From positions 620,001 through 684,000 of the forward strand of contig NZ_SRRT01000003.1 in assembly GCF_004784475.1 (NCBI RefSeq): a DNA stretch of 64,000 nucleotides, given 5' to 3'. Of this stretch, positions 35,153-44,740 are shown piece after piece. The notes below the pieces were generated by a model. The model was not told the origin of the DNA. It did not search any database and worked only from the letters and a program-made list of their open reading frames with translations. This DNA is from Streptomyces bauhiniae. GTDB taxonomy: Bacteria > Actinomycetota > Actinomycetes > Streptomycetales > Streptomycetaceae. The position numbers were made by a program, and so were the translations under genes. Positions within the stretch are counted from its first letter, which is position 1; every line of letters begins with the position of its first letter.

Positions 35153-35174
35153 ACTGCCCGCAGCTCAGGGGGAG

Positions 35175-36299
35175 TCAGTCCAGATAGCCCCGGAGTTGGT
35201 CCGCGTACGCGTGATCCCGGAGCTTGCTCAAGGTCTTGGACTCGATCTGGCGTATCCGCTCGCGGGTCACCCCGAACAGCCGGCCGATCTCCTCCAGTGT
35301 GCGGGGGCGGCCGTCCGCCAGGCCGTACCGGAGTTGGACCACCTTCCGCTCCCGCTCCCCCAACGTCGACAGCACAGCCTCCAGATGCTGCCGTAGCAGC
35401 AGAAACGCGGCCGATTCCACGGGACTTGCCGCGTCCCCGTCCTCGATGAGGTCACCGAGGGCGACCTCGTCCTCCTCCCCCACCGGCGCGTGCAGAGACA
35501 CCGGTTCCTGCGCCAGGCGCAACACCTCACGCACCCGCTCCGGAGGGAGTTCGAGATGGGCCCCCACCTCCTCGGGGGTCGGCTCATACCCCCGCTCCTG
35601 CAACATGCGCCGCTGCACCCGGACGACCCGGTTGATCAGCTCCACGACATGCACCGGCACCCGTATCGTCCGGGCCTGATCCGCGAGCGCACGCGACATC
35701 GCCTGCCGGATCCACCACGTCGCGTACGTCGAGAACTTGTACCCGCGCGCGTAGTCGAACTTCTCCACCGCGCGGATGAGGCCGAGGTTGCCCTCCTGGA
35801 CGAGGTCGAGCATGGTCAGCCCGCGCCCCACGTACCGCTTGGCGACGGAGACGACGAGGCGCAGGTTGGCCTCGATGAGGCGGCGCTTGGCCATGCGGCC
35901 CATGACGACGATCCGGTCGAGGTCGAGCGCGAGCCCGCTGTCGAGCACGGGCGTGGTGCCGAGCTTCTCCTCGGCGAAGAGGCCGGCCTCCACCCGGCGG
36001 GCGAGTTCGACCTCCTCGGCGGCGGTGAGCAGGGGGATGCGGCCGATCTCGCGGAGGTACTGGCGGAACAGGTCGGCGGAGGGGCCGCCGCTCTCGGTGC
36101 GGGAGGCGCCGCGCACGGGCGTCACGGGCTCGTCGTCGCCGGTCAGCGCCTCGGCGGGCGGCTCGGGGGCGTCCTCCGGAGTGGATTCCGGGGCCGTCGC
36201 CGGGTCGCCATGGCTCTGCGCGGGCACGGCCCCTAGCAGGCCCGGCTCGGCACCGCCGTGGGCGCTACGGGCCATCTGCGTGAGGGTGTGGGTCTGCAC
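35175..36299 (-). CDS. hrdA: RNA polymerase sigma-70 factor, HrdA-like
   Basis: A 374-residue sigma factor of the principal-sigma-like (group 1/2) class. Region 1.2 is [21 protein letters not shown]. Regions 2.1-2.4 read [36 protein letters not shown] and [18 protein letters not shown]. Region 3 is [15 protein letters not shown]. Region 4.2 is [20 protein letters not shown]. The GTG at 36299 was chosen because GGAGG precedes it by eight bases. Its place beside dnaG fits hrdA, a sigma factor dispensable in S. coelicolor. The name rests on position and similarity, not on a search. hrdC- or hrdD-like proteins would look much the same. Confidence 0.82.
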   Translation of the reverse strand: MQTHTLTQMARSAHGGAEPGLLGAVPAQSHGDPATAPESTPEDAPEPPAEALTGDDEPVTPVRGASRTESGGPSADLFRQYLREIGRIPLLTAAEEVELARRVEAGLFAEEKLGTTPVLDSGLALDLDRIVVMGRMAKRRLIEANLRLVVSVAKRYVGRGLTMLDLVQEGNLGLIRAVEKFDYARGYKFSTYATWWIRQAMSRALADQARTIRVPVHVVELINRVVRVQRRMLQERGYEPTPEEVGAHLELPPERVREVLRLAQEPVSLHAPVGEEDEVALGDLIEDGDAASPVESAAFLLLRQHLEAVLSTLGERERKVVQLRYGLADGRPRTLEEIGRLFGVTRERIRQIESKTLSKLRDHAYADQLRGYLD

Positions 36300-36500
36300 G
36301 GGGGCGACCTCCAGGATGATCGCTGCTCCGGGGGGGGTGTGCGGCAGCGGCGCGGCGGAGCGCGAAGTCGACGGCCTGCGCTCCGGAGACTCGGGCACCG
36401 CCCCCAGTGTGGGGTACGACACATCTTCGCCACGAGAGTCGTGCGGTGACTTTTTGCTTCCGGTCCGTGACCGCGTGGTGATCCTGAGGCGCTGGGGCGC

Positions 36501-38408
36501 CTAGAGAGCGGTCGGACCCTCGTGCTGGAGTGCCCGGTCGTACCGGGTGAGCACCATCATCTCGTTCTGCACGGCCGCCGACTGGGCCGGATCGGTGTTG
36601 CCGAGGCGGGTGAGGGTGGACTGCAGCTCGGTGAGGCGGCGGGTGACGGCACGGCGCCTGATCTGCACCAGCACCATGCCCGCGTACGTCTCGTCCACCG
36701 TGCGGCGCATGATCGTCTCCACGGCCAGCTCGGTGACCATGGCCCGGACGGTGTCGTCGGGAGCGGCCTCGCGGACGCGGACGACGTACTCCTGGGGGTC
36801 CTGGGTGCCGAACTCGGCGCCGCCGGCCTCCGCGATGGCCTGGCGGACGGCCGCGTACGGGGGTGCGGTGAACTCGTCCAGGCCGTAGGCGTCGAAGGCG
36901 GGAGAGACCAACTCCGGGCGCTGTAGGGCGAGTTTGAGGAGTTCGCGCTCGGTGGCGTAGACCGGGTTGCGCAGGGTGAGGGCGGGGCCGCCGGTGGCGC
37001 GGGGCGCGGCCTCCCAGCTCTGCTGGGGGGCGCGGGACTGCGTCTGCGGGGCGGCGCCGCCCTTGCCGCCTCGGTCGCGGGCCCAGCGGGCGAGCTGGGC
37101 GACGCGCTTGACGACGAACTGGGTGTCGAGGATGCCGAGCATGCCCGCGAGGTCGACCGCGACCTCGTGCTGGGCGCCGCTGTTCTTGATCCGGGCGACG
37201 ACCGGCGCGGCCTCGTCCAGGGCGGCGGCGCGGCCGGCCGGGGTGTCGAGGTCGTAGCGGGCGACGATCTGGCGCAGCGCGAACTCGAAGAGCGGGGTGC
37301 GGGGTTGGACCAGGTCGGCCACGGCCTCGTCGCCCTTGGCGAGGCGGAGTTCGCAGGGGTCCATGCCGTCGGGCGCGACGGCGATGTAGGTCTCGGCGGC
37401 GAACTTCTGGTCGTCCTCGAAGGCGCGCAGCGCGGCCTTCTGTCCGGCCGCGTCGCCGTCGAAGGTGAAGATCACGCGGGCCGAGCCGTTGTCCATCAGC
37501 AGCCGGCGCAGGATCTTGATGTGGTCGCCGCCGAAGGCGGTGCCGCAGGTGGCGATGGCGGTGGTGACCCCGGCGAGGTGGCAGGCCATGACGTCGGTGT
37601 AGCCCTCGACCACGACGGCCCGGCTGGACTTGGCGATCTGCTGCTTGGCCAGGTCGATGCCGTACAGGACCTGGGACTTCTTGTAGATCGCGGTGTCGGG
37701 GGTGTTGAGGTACTTGGGCCCGTTGTCGGACTCGTAGAGCTTGCGGGCGCCGAAGCCGACGACCTCGCCGCCGATGTCCCGGATGGGCCACATCAGGCGG
37801 CCCCGGAAGCGGTCGATGGGGCCCCGGCGGCCGTCCTGGGCGAGGCCGGAGAGGATCAGTTCCTTGTCGCTGAAGCCCTTGCCGCGCAGATAGCGGGTGA
37901 GGTGGTCCCAGCCCTGGGGGCTGTAGCCGACGCCGAAGTGGACGGCGGCGGCCTGGTCGAAGCCGCGCTCGGCGAGGAAGACCCGGCCGGTGTCGGCCTC
38001 GGGGCTGGTGGCGAGCTGCTCGGCGTACCACTGGGCGGCGATCTTGTGGGCCTCGACCAGGCGGATGCGCTCGCCGCGCTGGTGGGCGGGGTTGTAGCCG
38101 CCCTCCTCGTAGCGCAGGGTGATGCCGGCCTGGCCGGCGAGGCGCTCGACGGCCTCGGAGAAGGAGAGGTGGTCCACCTTCATCACGAAGGTGATGGTGT
38201 CGCCGCCCTCCTGGCAGCCGAAGCAGTGGAAGAGTCCCTTGCTCGGGCTGACCTGGAAGGACGGCGACTTCTCGTCGTGGAAGGGGCAGAGGCCCTTGAG
38301 GTTGCCGCCGCCCGCGTTGCGCAGCTGGAGGTACTCCGAGACCACGGCGTCGATCGGGACCGCGTCCCGTACCGCCTTCACGTCCTCGTCGTTGATCCGT
38401 CCTGCCAC
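36501..38408 (-). CDS. dnaG: DNA primase DnaG
   Basis: A 635-residue primase that makes RNA primers at the replication fork. The N-terminal CHC2 zinc finger is visible (LCPFHDEKSPSF, then GLFHCFGCQEGGD). The primase core follows, and the Toprim segment VVVEGYTDVMACHLAGV with the catalytic Glu and FTFDGDAAGQKAALRAF with the DxD-type acidic residues. The C-terminal 150 residues form the helicase-binding region (LLKLALQRPELV, later ELQSTLTRLGNTD). Length is typical of actinobacteria. The GTG start lacks a strong ribosome site. Confidence 0.95.
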   Translation of the reverse strand: MAGRINDEDVKAVRDAVPIDAVVSEYLQLRNAGGGNLKGLCPFHDEKSPSFQVSPSKGLFHCFGCQEGGDTITFVMKVDHLSFSEAVERLAGQAGITLRYEEGGYNPAHQRGERIRLVEAHKIAAQWYAEQLATSPEADTGRVFLAERGFDQAAAVHFGVGYSPQGWDHLTRYLRGKGFSDKELILSGLAQDGRRGPIDRFRGRLMWPIRDIGGEVVGFGARKLYESDNGPKYLNTPDTAIYKKSQVLYGIDLAKQQIAKSSRAVVVEGYTDVMACHLAGVTTAIATCGTAFGGDHIKILRRLLMDNGSARVIFTFDGDAAGQKAALRAFEDDQKFAAETYIAVAPDGMDPCELRLAKGDEAVADLVQPRTPLFEFALRQIVARYDLDTPAGRAAALDEAAPVVARIKNSGAQHEVAVDLAGMLGILDTQFVVKRVAQLARWARDRGGKGGAAPQTQSRAPQQSWEAAPRATGGPALTLRNPVYATERELLKLALQRPELVSPAFDAYGLDEFTAPPYAAVRQAIAEAGGAEFGTQDPQEYVVRVREAAPDDTVRAMVTELAVETIMRRTVDETYAGMVLVQIRRRAVTRRLTELQSTLTRLGNTDPAQSAAVQNEMMVLTRYDRALQHEGPTAL

Positions 38409-38455
38409 GGATGAATTCTACGGGGGTCCGGGGACACTCCCCGCGCGCCCGGTCC

Positions 38456-39715
38456 TCACGGCACCAGGCTCGCGAGCGGGACGTGGGGGTCGGCGAGGGC
38501 CTCCACGTCCACCTCGGCGCCGGAACGGATGAGGCGCTGGATGTGTTCTGTGACGTCCCACACGTTCACGTTCATCCCGGCGAGCACCCGGCCCTCGCGC
38601 ACCCAGAAGGCGATGAACTCGCGCTTGCCTGCGTCGCCCCGGAGGACGACCTGGTCGTAGGAGCCGGGGGGCGCCCAGCCGCTGTACTCCAGCCCCAAGT
38701 CGTACTGGTCGGAGAAGAAGTAGGGCACGCGGTCGTAGGTGACGTCCTGGCCGAGCATCGCGCGGGCCGCCGCCGGGCCGCCGTTCAGGGCGTTGGCCCA
38801 GTGCTCGACGCGCAGCCGGCCGCCGAGGAGCGGGAAGTTCGCCACGTCACCGGCGGCGTGGATGTCGGGGTCGGAGGTGCGCAGGCGCTCGTCCACCACG
38901 ATGCCGCCGCCCACCGCCGGGTCGGCCAGCTCCAGCCCGGCCGCCTCGGCGAGGGCCGTACGCGGGGCGGCGCCGATGGCGGCGAGCACGTCGTGCGCGG
39001 GGTGTTCCTCGCCGTCGTCGGTGCGGGCGGCGAGGACCATGCCGTCCTGGCCGATGATCTCGGTGAGCCGGACCCCGAAGTGGAAGCGGACCCCGTGCTC
39101 TCGGTGCAGCTCGGCGAAGAGGTTGCCCAGCTCGGGGCCGAGGGCGCCGTACAGCGGGGCGGGCTCCGGTTCGATCACGGTGACCTCGGCGCCGTACTCG
39201 CGGGCGGCCGCCGCGACCTCCAGGCCGATCCAGCCGGCGCCCGCGATCACCAGGTGGCCGTTGTCCCGGCCGAGGGCGGCCAGCACCCCCTTGAGACGCT
39301 CGGCGTGGGCGAGGCGGCGCAGGTGGTGGACGCCCGCGAGGTCGGTGCCGGGGACGTCGAGGCGGCGGGGTTCGGCGCCGGTGACGAGCAGCAGCTTGTC
39401 GTAGCGGATCAGGGTGCCGTCGTCGCCGAGGCGGACGGTCCGGGCCGCGCGGTCGATGGCGTCGACGGTCTGGCCGAGGTGCAGCTCGATGTCGTTCCGG
39501 GCGTACCAGGCGGGCTCGTGGACGAAGACGCTGTCGCGCTCCTCCTTGCCGAGCAGGTGTCCCTTGGACAGCGGCGGACGCTCGTAGGGGTGGTCCAGCT
39601 CGTCGCAGATCAGTATCACGCGGCCGGTGAACCCTTCCGCGCGGAGCGTCTCGGCCGCTTTGGCTCCGGCGAGCCCGCCTCCGACGATGACGAACGTCTG
39701 ATCCGCGTCGACCAC
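38456..39715 (-). CDS. FAD/NAD-dependent ferredoxin-reductase-type oxidoreductase
   Basis: A 419-residue flavoprotein. FVIVGGGLAGAKAAETLRAEGF binds FAD and YERPPLSKGHLLG is typical of rubredoxin/ferredoxin reductases. LVIAGAGWIGLEVAAAAREYG binds NAD(P)H, and IHAAGDVANFP is the second FAD motif. The C-terminal reductase domain (LEYSGWAPPGSYDQVVLRGD, then FWVREGRVLAG) matches the BphA4-like family that passes electrons to a ferredoxin for oxygenases or P450s. No ferredoxin or oxygenase gene lies next to it. It is in the same direction as dnaG, 47 bases upstream. Confidence 0.88.
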   Translation of the reverse strand: MVDADQTFVIVGGGLAGAKAAETLRAEGFTGRVILICDELDHPYERPPLSKGHLLGKEERDSVFVHEPAWYARNDIELHLGQTVDAIDRAARTVRLGDDGTLIRYDKLLLVTGAEPRRLDVPGTDLAGVHHLRRLAHAERLKGVLAALGRDNGHLVIAGAGWIGLEVAAAAREYGAEVTVIEPEPAPLYGALGPELGNLFAELHREHGVRFHFGVRLTEIIGQDGMVLAARTDDGEEHPAHDVLAAIGAAPRTALAEAAGLELADPAVGGGIVVDERLRTSDPDIHAAGDVANFPLLGGRLRVEHWANALNGGPAAARAMLGQDVTYDRVPYFFSDQYDLGLEYSGWAPPGSYDQVVLRGDAGKREFIAFWVREGRVLAGMNVNVWDVTEHIQRLIRSGAEVDVEALADPHVPLASLVP

Positions 39716-39830
39716 TTGATGCCTCCTCGTAACGATGCACCGCTATCAGGCTTCAGGCGAGCGTCCCGCACGCGGCGTGGTGCGGGAAGAGGGGGTGACC
39801 GGAAACGGGCCACCCCCCGTCATTTTCCCG

Positions 39831-41105
39831 CTACATATGCCCGGTGAGCCTGGCGTGCAGGGTGCGGGCGGACGCGTCGGTCAGCGAGGCGATCTGGTCC
39901 ACGATGACCCGCTTGCGCGCCTGGTCGCTCTCCGCCTCGTCGAACAGCGCCCTGAACTGCGGTTCCAGCCCCTCCGGCGCGCGCAGGGTGAGCGCCTCGG
40001 CCAGCTCGGCGACGACGATGCGCTGATCGGCGCGGAGCAGTTCCTGCTCGGCCCGCTGCATCACGTACCGGTCCGCGACCGCCTTGAGCACCGCGCACTC
40101 CATGCGCGCCTCGCGGGGTACGACGAGTTCGGCGCCGTACCGCGTGAGGCGGCCGGTGCCGTGGGCGGCGCGGGTGGCGGTCTCGGCGGCGAGGCAGAAG
40201 CGGCCGATGAGCTGGCTGGTGGCGTCCTTGAGCCGGGCCTGGGCGCCCGCGGTGCCGTCGTAGCCGTGCGGCCACCACTCCTGGTCCAGGAGCCGGTCGA
40301 GGGCCTCGGCGAGTTCGGCGGGGTCGGTGTCCGCGGGGACGTAGCGGCCGATGGCGACCTCGAAGACCGCCTCCCGTTCGGGGTCGGCGTGCAGGCAGCC
40401 GGGGTCGACGTGGCCGGCGTGCAGGCCGTCCTCGACGTCGTGCACCGAGTACGCGACGTCGTCGGCCCAGTCCATGACCTGCGCCTCGAAGCAGGTGCGG
40501 GTGCCGGGGGCCTCCTTGCGGACCCAGTCGAAGACGGGGCGGTCGTCGTCGTAGACGCCGAACTTGGGGGACGCCGGGTCGGTGGGGTGGGTGCCGCGCG
40601 GCCAGGGGTACTTGGTCGCGGCGTCCAGGGTGGCGCGGGTGAGGTTGAGGCCGACGGAGCCCTCGGGGGTGAAGCGCTTGGGCTCGATGCGGGTGAGGAG
40701 CCTCAGGGACTGGGCGTTGCCCTCGAAGCCGCCGATGTCGTCCGCGAACTCGTTCAGCGCCTGCTCGCCGTTGTGGCCGAAGGGGGGATGGCCGAGATCG
40801 TGCGCGAGGCAGGCGGCTTCGACCAGGTCGGGGTCGCAGCCGAGGGCCGCGCCCAGCTCGCGGCCGACCTGGGCGCACTCCAGGGAGTGGGTGAGGCGGG
40901 TGCGGGGGGTGGCGTCCCACGCCGGGGTGCGGGTGCCGGGCGTGACGACCTGGGTCTTGCCCGCGAGGCGGCGCAGCGCGGCGGAGTGCAGGATGCGGGC
41001 GCGGTCGCGCTGGAAGGCGGTGCGGCCGGGGCGTTTGTCGGGTTCGGGTGCCCAGCGTTCGACGGAGGTCGGGTCGTAGGCCGAGGGGTGTGCGGTGCCT
41101 TCCAT
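39831..41105 (-). CDS. dgt: Deoxyguanosinetriphosphate triphosphohydrolase-like protein
   Basis: A 424-residue HD-superfamily enzyme cleaving dNTPs to nucleoside and tripliphosphate. The metal ligands are visible as [16 protein letters not shown] and [15 protein letters not shown] (HD motif), with later [17 protein letters not shown]. The ATG at 41105 is only one base after a GAGG, so a slightly different start is possible. Actinobacterial members with this length regulate dNTP pools. It lies in the same direction as the reductase and dnaG, a replication-linked neighbourhood. Confidence 0.92.
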   Translation of the reverse strand: MEGTAHPSAYDPTSVERWAPEPDKRPGRTAFQRDRARILHSAALRRLAGKTQVVTPGTRTPAWDATPRTRLTHSLECAQVGRELGAALGCDPDLVEAACLAHDLGHPPFGHNGEQALNEFADDIGGFEGNAQSLRLLTRIEPKRFTPEGSVGLNLTRATLDAATKYPWPRGTHPTDPASPKFGVYDDDRPVFDWVRKEAPGTRTCFEAQVMDWADDVAYSVHDVEDGLHAGHVDPGCLHADPEREAVFEVAIGRYVPADTDPAELAEALDRLLDQEWWPHGYDGTAGAQARLKDATSQLIGRFCLAAETATRAAHGTGRLTRYGAELVVPREARMECAVLKAVADRYVMQRAEQELLRADQRIVVAELAEALTLRAPEGLEPQFRALFDEAESDQARKRVIVDQIASLTDASARTLHARLTGHM

Positions 41106-41258
41106 GCCTCGACAGTAAGCGCCGGTACGGACATCGCGCGGCAGGGGTGACGGAATTGTGGCGGTGTGCGGGGGTTGAGCAGGGGGCGAGTGGTGGTCGA
41201 GTGAACCACACGGCCGCGATTCACGTCCTCCGGTACGGGACCGGACACAGGGGGCGGG

Positions 41259-41936
41259 ATGAGGATCGGCCGACCGAGGCTGCCGCGTACGGTGCGGGGG
41301 CGCCGACGGCTGGTGCGGGGCGTGGTCGGGGGGTGCGTGCTGGCCCTGCTGCCGTCGACCTGGCTGTACGTCTCCACGGCGGACCGGCTGCGCACGGCTG
41401 CGGACGTGCCGCGCACCGAGGTCGCGGTCGTCTTCGGCGCGGGCCTGTGGAACGGCGGCCCGTCCCCGTACCTGGCCCACCGCCTGGACGCGGCCGCCGG
41501 CCTGTACCGCGCCGGCCGCATCAAGGCGGTCCTGGTGACGGGCGACAACAGCCGCGAGGACTACGACGAACCGAGCGCCATGCGCGCCTACCTCAGCCGC
41601 CACGGCGTCCCCGCCGAACGCATCGTCAGCGACTACGCGGGCTTCGACACCTGGGACTCCTGCGTCCGCGCCCGCCGGATCTTCGGCGTCCACCGGGCCG
41701 TCCTGATCAGCCAGACCTTCCACATCCGCCGCGCGGTCGCCCTCTGCGAGGCGGCGGGCGTCTCGTCGTACGGCCTCGGTGTGAACGACAAGCACGACGC
41801 CACCTGGTACTACGGAGGCACCCGCGAGGTCTTCGCGGCGGGGAAGGCGGCGCTGGACGCGGCGTTCCACCCGTCCCCGGAGTTCCTGGGGCCACGGGAG
41901 CGGGGTATCCAGCGGGCGTTGGCGAGCGCCCCTTAG
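41259..41936 (+). CDS. SanA/YdcF-like (DUF218) envelope protein
   Basis: A 225-residue protein with an N-terminal membrane anchor ([21 protein letters not shown]). The soluble domain contains [52 protein letters not shown] and [13 protein letters not shown], the ElyC/SanA/YdcF (DUF218) family, linked in E. coli to envelope integrity and vancomycin tolerance. The biochemical role is unknown; it may bind nucleotides or lipid-linked intermediates. It is divergent from dgt. Confidence 0.85.
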   Translation: MRIGRPRLPRTVRGRRRLVRGVVGGCVLALLPSTWLYVSTADRLRTAADVPRTEVAVVFGAGLWNGGPSPYLAHRLDAAAGLYRAGRIKAVLVTGDNSREDYDEPSAMRAYLSRHGVPAERIVSDYAGFDTWDSCVRARRIFGVHRAVLISQTFHIRRAVALCEAAGVSSYGLGVNDKHDATWYYGGTREVFAAGKAALDAAFHPSPEFLGPRERGIQRALASAP

Positions 41937-41951
41937 GCCGCCGGTCCTCTA

Positions 41952-42026
41952 GTCGCGGGTCCCCTGGTCGCGGGTCCCCTAAGGGATCTCCACGTGCCGT
42001 CACGCCCCGTAGGGGATCTCCACGAG
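41952..42026 (+). repeat. Two short direct duplications after the SanA-like gene
   Basis: GTCGCGGGTCCCCT occurs at 41952-41965 and again at 41967-41980. GGGATCTCCACG recurs at about 41983 and 42013. Their role is unknown; they lie between a gene end and the next promoter. Confidence 0.6.
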
Positions 42027-42058
42027 AACGCCATCAGGCCCCCCGAAGGCGCTATGGA

Positions 42059-42072
42059 CATGACATGTCATG
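42059..42072. promoter_or_regulatory. Perfect 14-base palindrome upstream of the M4 protease gene
   Basis: CATGACATGTCATG reads the same on both strands. It lies 64 bases before the protease start, close to an AT-containing patch (TTAAATCT) that could be a promoter -10. A candidate operator for a dimeric regulator. Confidence 0.45.
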
Positions 42073-42135
42073 CCCTCTTAAATCTCTAGGACATCAGCGC
42101 CACCCCCACGCCTCGCGCCTCACCCAAGGAGACCG

Positions 42136-43782
42136 ATGAGCCGGATACGGCAGCACGTCCGCGGGTCCCGTCGTCTTGCCACCGCCACTGCCGCTGCGGC
42201 GGCGGCGACGTTGCTGGTCACCGCCCTCTCCCCCGCCGCCCAGGCCGACGCCGGGCCGAAGCGGGCGACCACGCTCGCGGACGCGGCCTCCCTGCTCGTG
42301 GCGCATGCCGCGAGCCTCGGCCTCACCTCCGACCAGGGCACCAGTGTCCGGGACGTGATCGTCGACAAGGACGGTACGCAGCACGTCCGTTACGACCGCA
42401 CCTACCACCAACTCCCTGTGCTCGGCGGGGACTTCGTGGTGCACCTGAACTCCGGCGGCGGCTATCGCGGCGCCGACCGCGCCACCCGTACCGCGCTCGA
42501 ACTGCCTACGGTCACCCCGAAGTTGCCCGGTTCGAAGGCCGCCGGGATCGCGGTGGACGCGCTGCGTTCCGCCAGCCCCCGGAAGCTGACGCAGGCGAAG
42601 GCCAAGCCGGAGCTGGTCGTCGACGCCCTGCACGGCAAGCCGAGACTGGCCTGGCGGACCAACGCGGTCGGCCTGGACACCCTGGGCAACCCGGTGGGCC
42701 GTACCGTGCTGACCGACGCCCGCACCGGCGCCCGTATCGACGCCTGGGACAGCATCGAGACGGCCGCCGGCGACGGCAAGTCGCTGTACAGCGGGACGGT
42801 TCCGCTTCAGACCACCCAGTCCGGGTCGTCGTACCAGCTCAAGGACGCCACGCGCGGCAACACGTACACCGGTGACGCGGCCAACAAGACCGACCTGTGC
42901 ATCCTCGGGATCTGCCTGAGCCGCGCCCCCTCGACGGTGTTCACCGACGCCGACAACCACTGGGGCACCGGTGCCACCGCCGACCGTGCCTCGGCGGCCG
43001 TCGACGCCCAGTACGGCACCGACCAGACCTGGGACTACTACAAGGACGTCCACGGCCGGAACGGCATCGCGGGCGACGGCAAGGGCTCGTACAACCGCGT
43101 CCACTACGGCAGCAACTACAACAACGCCTTCTGGGACGACAGTTGCTTCTGCATGACCTACGGCGACGGTGACGGCACCACCTTCGGCCCGCTGGTCGCG
43201 CTGGACGTGGCCGGGCACGAGATGACGCACGGCGTCACCTCCAAGACGGCCGCGCTGACGTACTCGGGCGAGTCCGGCGGCCTGAACGAGGCGACCTCGG
43301 ACATCCTCGGCACGATGGTCGAGTGGCACGCGGACAACGGCACCGACAAGGGCGACTACCTCATCGGTGAGCGCATCGTGAAGCCCGGCTTCGGCAAGGC
43401 CGCGCTGCGCTTCATGGACAAGCCCTCCAAGGACGGCAACTCGGCCGACTACTGGTCCAGTTCGCTCGGCAACCTGGACGTGCACTACTCCTCCGGCGTC
43501 GCCAACCACTTCGCGTACCTCCTCGCCGAGGGCAGCGGCGCGAAGACCATCAACGGTGTCTCGTACGACTCGCCGACGGCGGGCGGTCAGTCGGTGACCG
43601 GCATCGGCCGGGACAAGGTCGGCAAGATCTGGTACCGGGCACTGACGGTGTACATGACCTCCTCCACCAAGTACGCGGGTGCCCGCACGGCGACCCTGAA
43701 CGCGGCGAAGGACCTGTACGGGGCCGGGAGCGCGGAGTACAACGCGGTCGCGGCGGCGTGGAGCGCGGTGAACGTGAATTAG
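42136..43782 (+). CDS. Secreted M4 (thermolysin-like) neutral metalloprotease
   Basis: A 548-residue preproenzyme. The signal peptide covers about residues 1-37 (ending AQADA). A propeptide of about 170 residues has FTP/PepSY features (HVRYDRTYHQLPVLGGDFVVHL). The catalytic domain contains VAGHEMTHGVTSKTAALTYSGESGGLNEATSDILG: zinc histidines and catalytic Glu in HEMTH, and the third ligand Glu in NEATSD. YSSGVANHFAYLLAEG carries the proton-donor histidine region, and GIGRDKVGKIWYRAL is typical. Clear family membership; broad extracellular protein degradation. The start is preceded by AAGGAG. A palindromic operator and a strong terminator bracket the gene. Confidence 0.95.
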   Translation: MSRIRQHVRGSRRLATATAAAAAATLLVTALSPAAQADAGPKRATTLADAASLLVAHAASLGLTSDQGTSVRDVIVDKDGTQHVRYDRTYHQLPVLGGDFVVHLNSGGGYRGADRATRTALELPTVTPKLPGSKAAGIAVDALRSASPRKLTQAKAKPELVVDALHGKPRLAWRTNAVGLDTLGNPVGRTVLTDARTGARIDAWDSIETAAGDGKSLYSGTVPLQTTQSGSSYQLKDATRGNTYTGDAANKTDLCILGICLSRAPSTVFTDADNHWGTGATADRASAAVDAQYGTDQTWDYYKDVHGRNGIAGDGKGSYNRVHYGSNYNNAFWDDSCFCMTYGDGDGTTFGPLVALDVAGHEMTHGVTSKTAALTYSGESGGLNEATSDILGTMVEWHADNGTDKGDYLIGERIVKPGFGKAALRFMDKPSKDGNSADYWSSSLGNLDVHYSSGVANHFAYLLAEGSGAKTINGVSYDSPTAGGQSVTGIGRDKVGKIWYRALTVYMTSSTKYAGARTATLNAAKDLYGAGSAEYNAVAAAWSAVNVN

Positions 43783-43799
43783 TAGGTTGAGTGATGGCT

Positions 43800-43829
43800 G
43801 ACGGTGCGTCGGGCTTCCGGCGCACCGTC
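43800..43829 (+). terminator. Terminator of the M4 protease gene
   Basis: GACGGTGCGTCGG (43800-43812) pairs with CCGGCGCACCGTC (43817-43829) with one T-G pair and a GCTT loop, then TTCGCGTT. A 13-pair stem starting 18 bases after the stop. Confidence 0.75.
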
Positions 43830-44077
43830 TTCGCGTTCCCCCCGGCCGCACGCCATTCGTGTGCACTTGGCGCTCTGTCCCTGATGTGCCCCTGACCTGC
43901 TGTTACGTCGTGCCGCCTCACCCGTGCGGGGGCGGCGGGCGCCACCCGTTCACCGCAGCGAGGGCTCCGGCTCGGGAGGCGGGCGGGGCGCGGTGGCCTT
44001 TACCTCGGAAGGGCAGGGGCACGTCCCCCGCATCACACGAGTGAAGGACACGAGTCGGACAAGCTCTGGGGAGCACC

Positions 44078-44620
44078 ATGCGACGCACCGCCCGTCTGCT
44101 GACCGGTACCACGCTGGCCGTAGCCGCGGCCGGGCTCGGCACCGTTCCGGCCCACGCGGACGCGGCGCGGCTGACGCCCGCGCGGGTCGGCAGCCTCCAG
44201 GTGTACCCGTCCACCGCGCTGCCCGGCAGCCAGGTCACGGTGAACACGGCGGCCTGCGGGGAGAAGGGCGCGGCGGTCGGTGACGCGGGGGCCGTGGGCG
44301 CGGGGACGTTCGCGCTGGCGCCGACCACGCACGAGGGCGAGGCGATCGGACAGTTCCAGGTACCGGCGGGGGCGCAGCCGGGTACCTACGAGATCGTCGC
44401 GCGGTGCGCGGAAGGCGAGAAGCAGGTCACCGGGGACCTGAGGGTGACCATGGCCGGGGCGCACGGGCAGGTGCAGCCGCACGGCAGTGTGAAGACGGGA
44501 GTCGGCGGCGCCCTGGGCCCCGGTCCCTTGCAGACCACGGCGGGTGTGGCGGCTCTGGCCGTCGCCGCCGCGGGCGGTACCTGGCTCCTGCATCGCCGGG
44601 CGAGAGGCGACGGGATCTGA
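44078..44620 (+). CDS. Cell-surface protein with signal peptide and C-terminal anchor helix
   Basis: A 180-residue exported protein. The signal peptide is LLTGTTLAVAAAGLGTVPAHA. The middle looks like an Ig-like beta domain (LQVYPSTALPGSQVTVNTAACGEKG, then FQVPAGAQPGTYEIVARC) with two cysteines that may be linked. The C-terminus has a Gly/His/Pro-rich stretch (QVQPHGSVKTGVGG), a hydrophobic helix and a basic LLHRRARGDG end. This is the layout of a sortase substrate or simple membrane anchor, but there is no LPxTG. The class F sortase gene follows, separated by a strong hairpin. Confidence 0.7.
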   Translation: MRRTARLLTGTTLAVAAAGLGTVPAHADAARLTPARVGSLQVYPSTALPGSQVTVNTAACGEKGAAVGDAGAVGAGTFALAPTTHEGEAIGQFQVPAGAQPGTYEIVARCAEGEKQVTGDLRVTMAGAHGQVQPHGSVKTGVGGALGPGPLQTTAGVAALAVAAAGGTWLLHRRARGDGI

Positions 44621-44656
44621 CGGACACCCTCCGCTGTCCGTCGCCGGTACCGCGAA

Positions 44657-44705
44657 GCCCGCCCCCTAAGGGTCCGATGCCCCTCGTGACCCTTAGGGGG
44701 CGGGC
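44657..44705 (+). terminator. 18-base-pair perfect hairpin between surface protein and sortase genes
   Basis: The arm 44657-44674 pairs without mismatch with 44688-44705 (core CCCCTAAGGGTC / GACCCTTAGGGG) across 13 bases. It should end the surface protein transcript, or act as an attenuator for the sortase gene that starts 36 bases later. Confidence 0.75.
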
Positions 44706-44740
44706 CTTCCCCCAAGGGTCGTCTCCGGGAAGGGGCCCCC

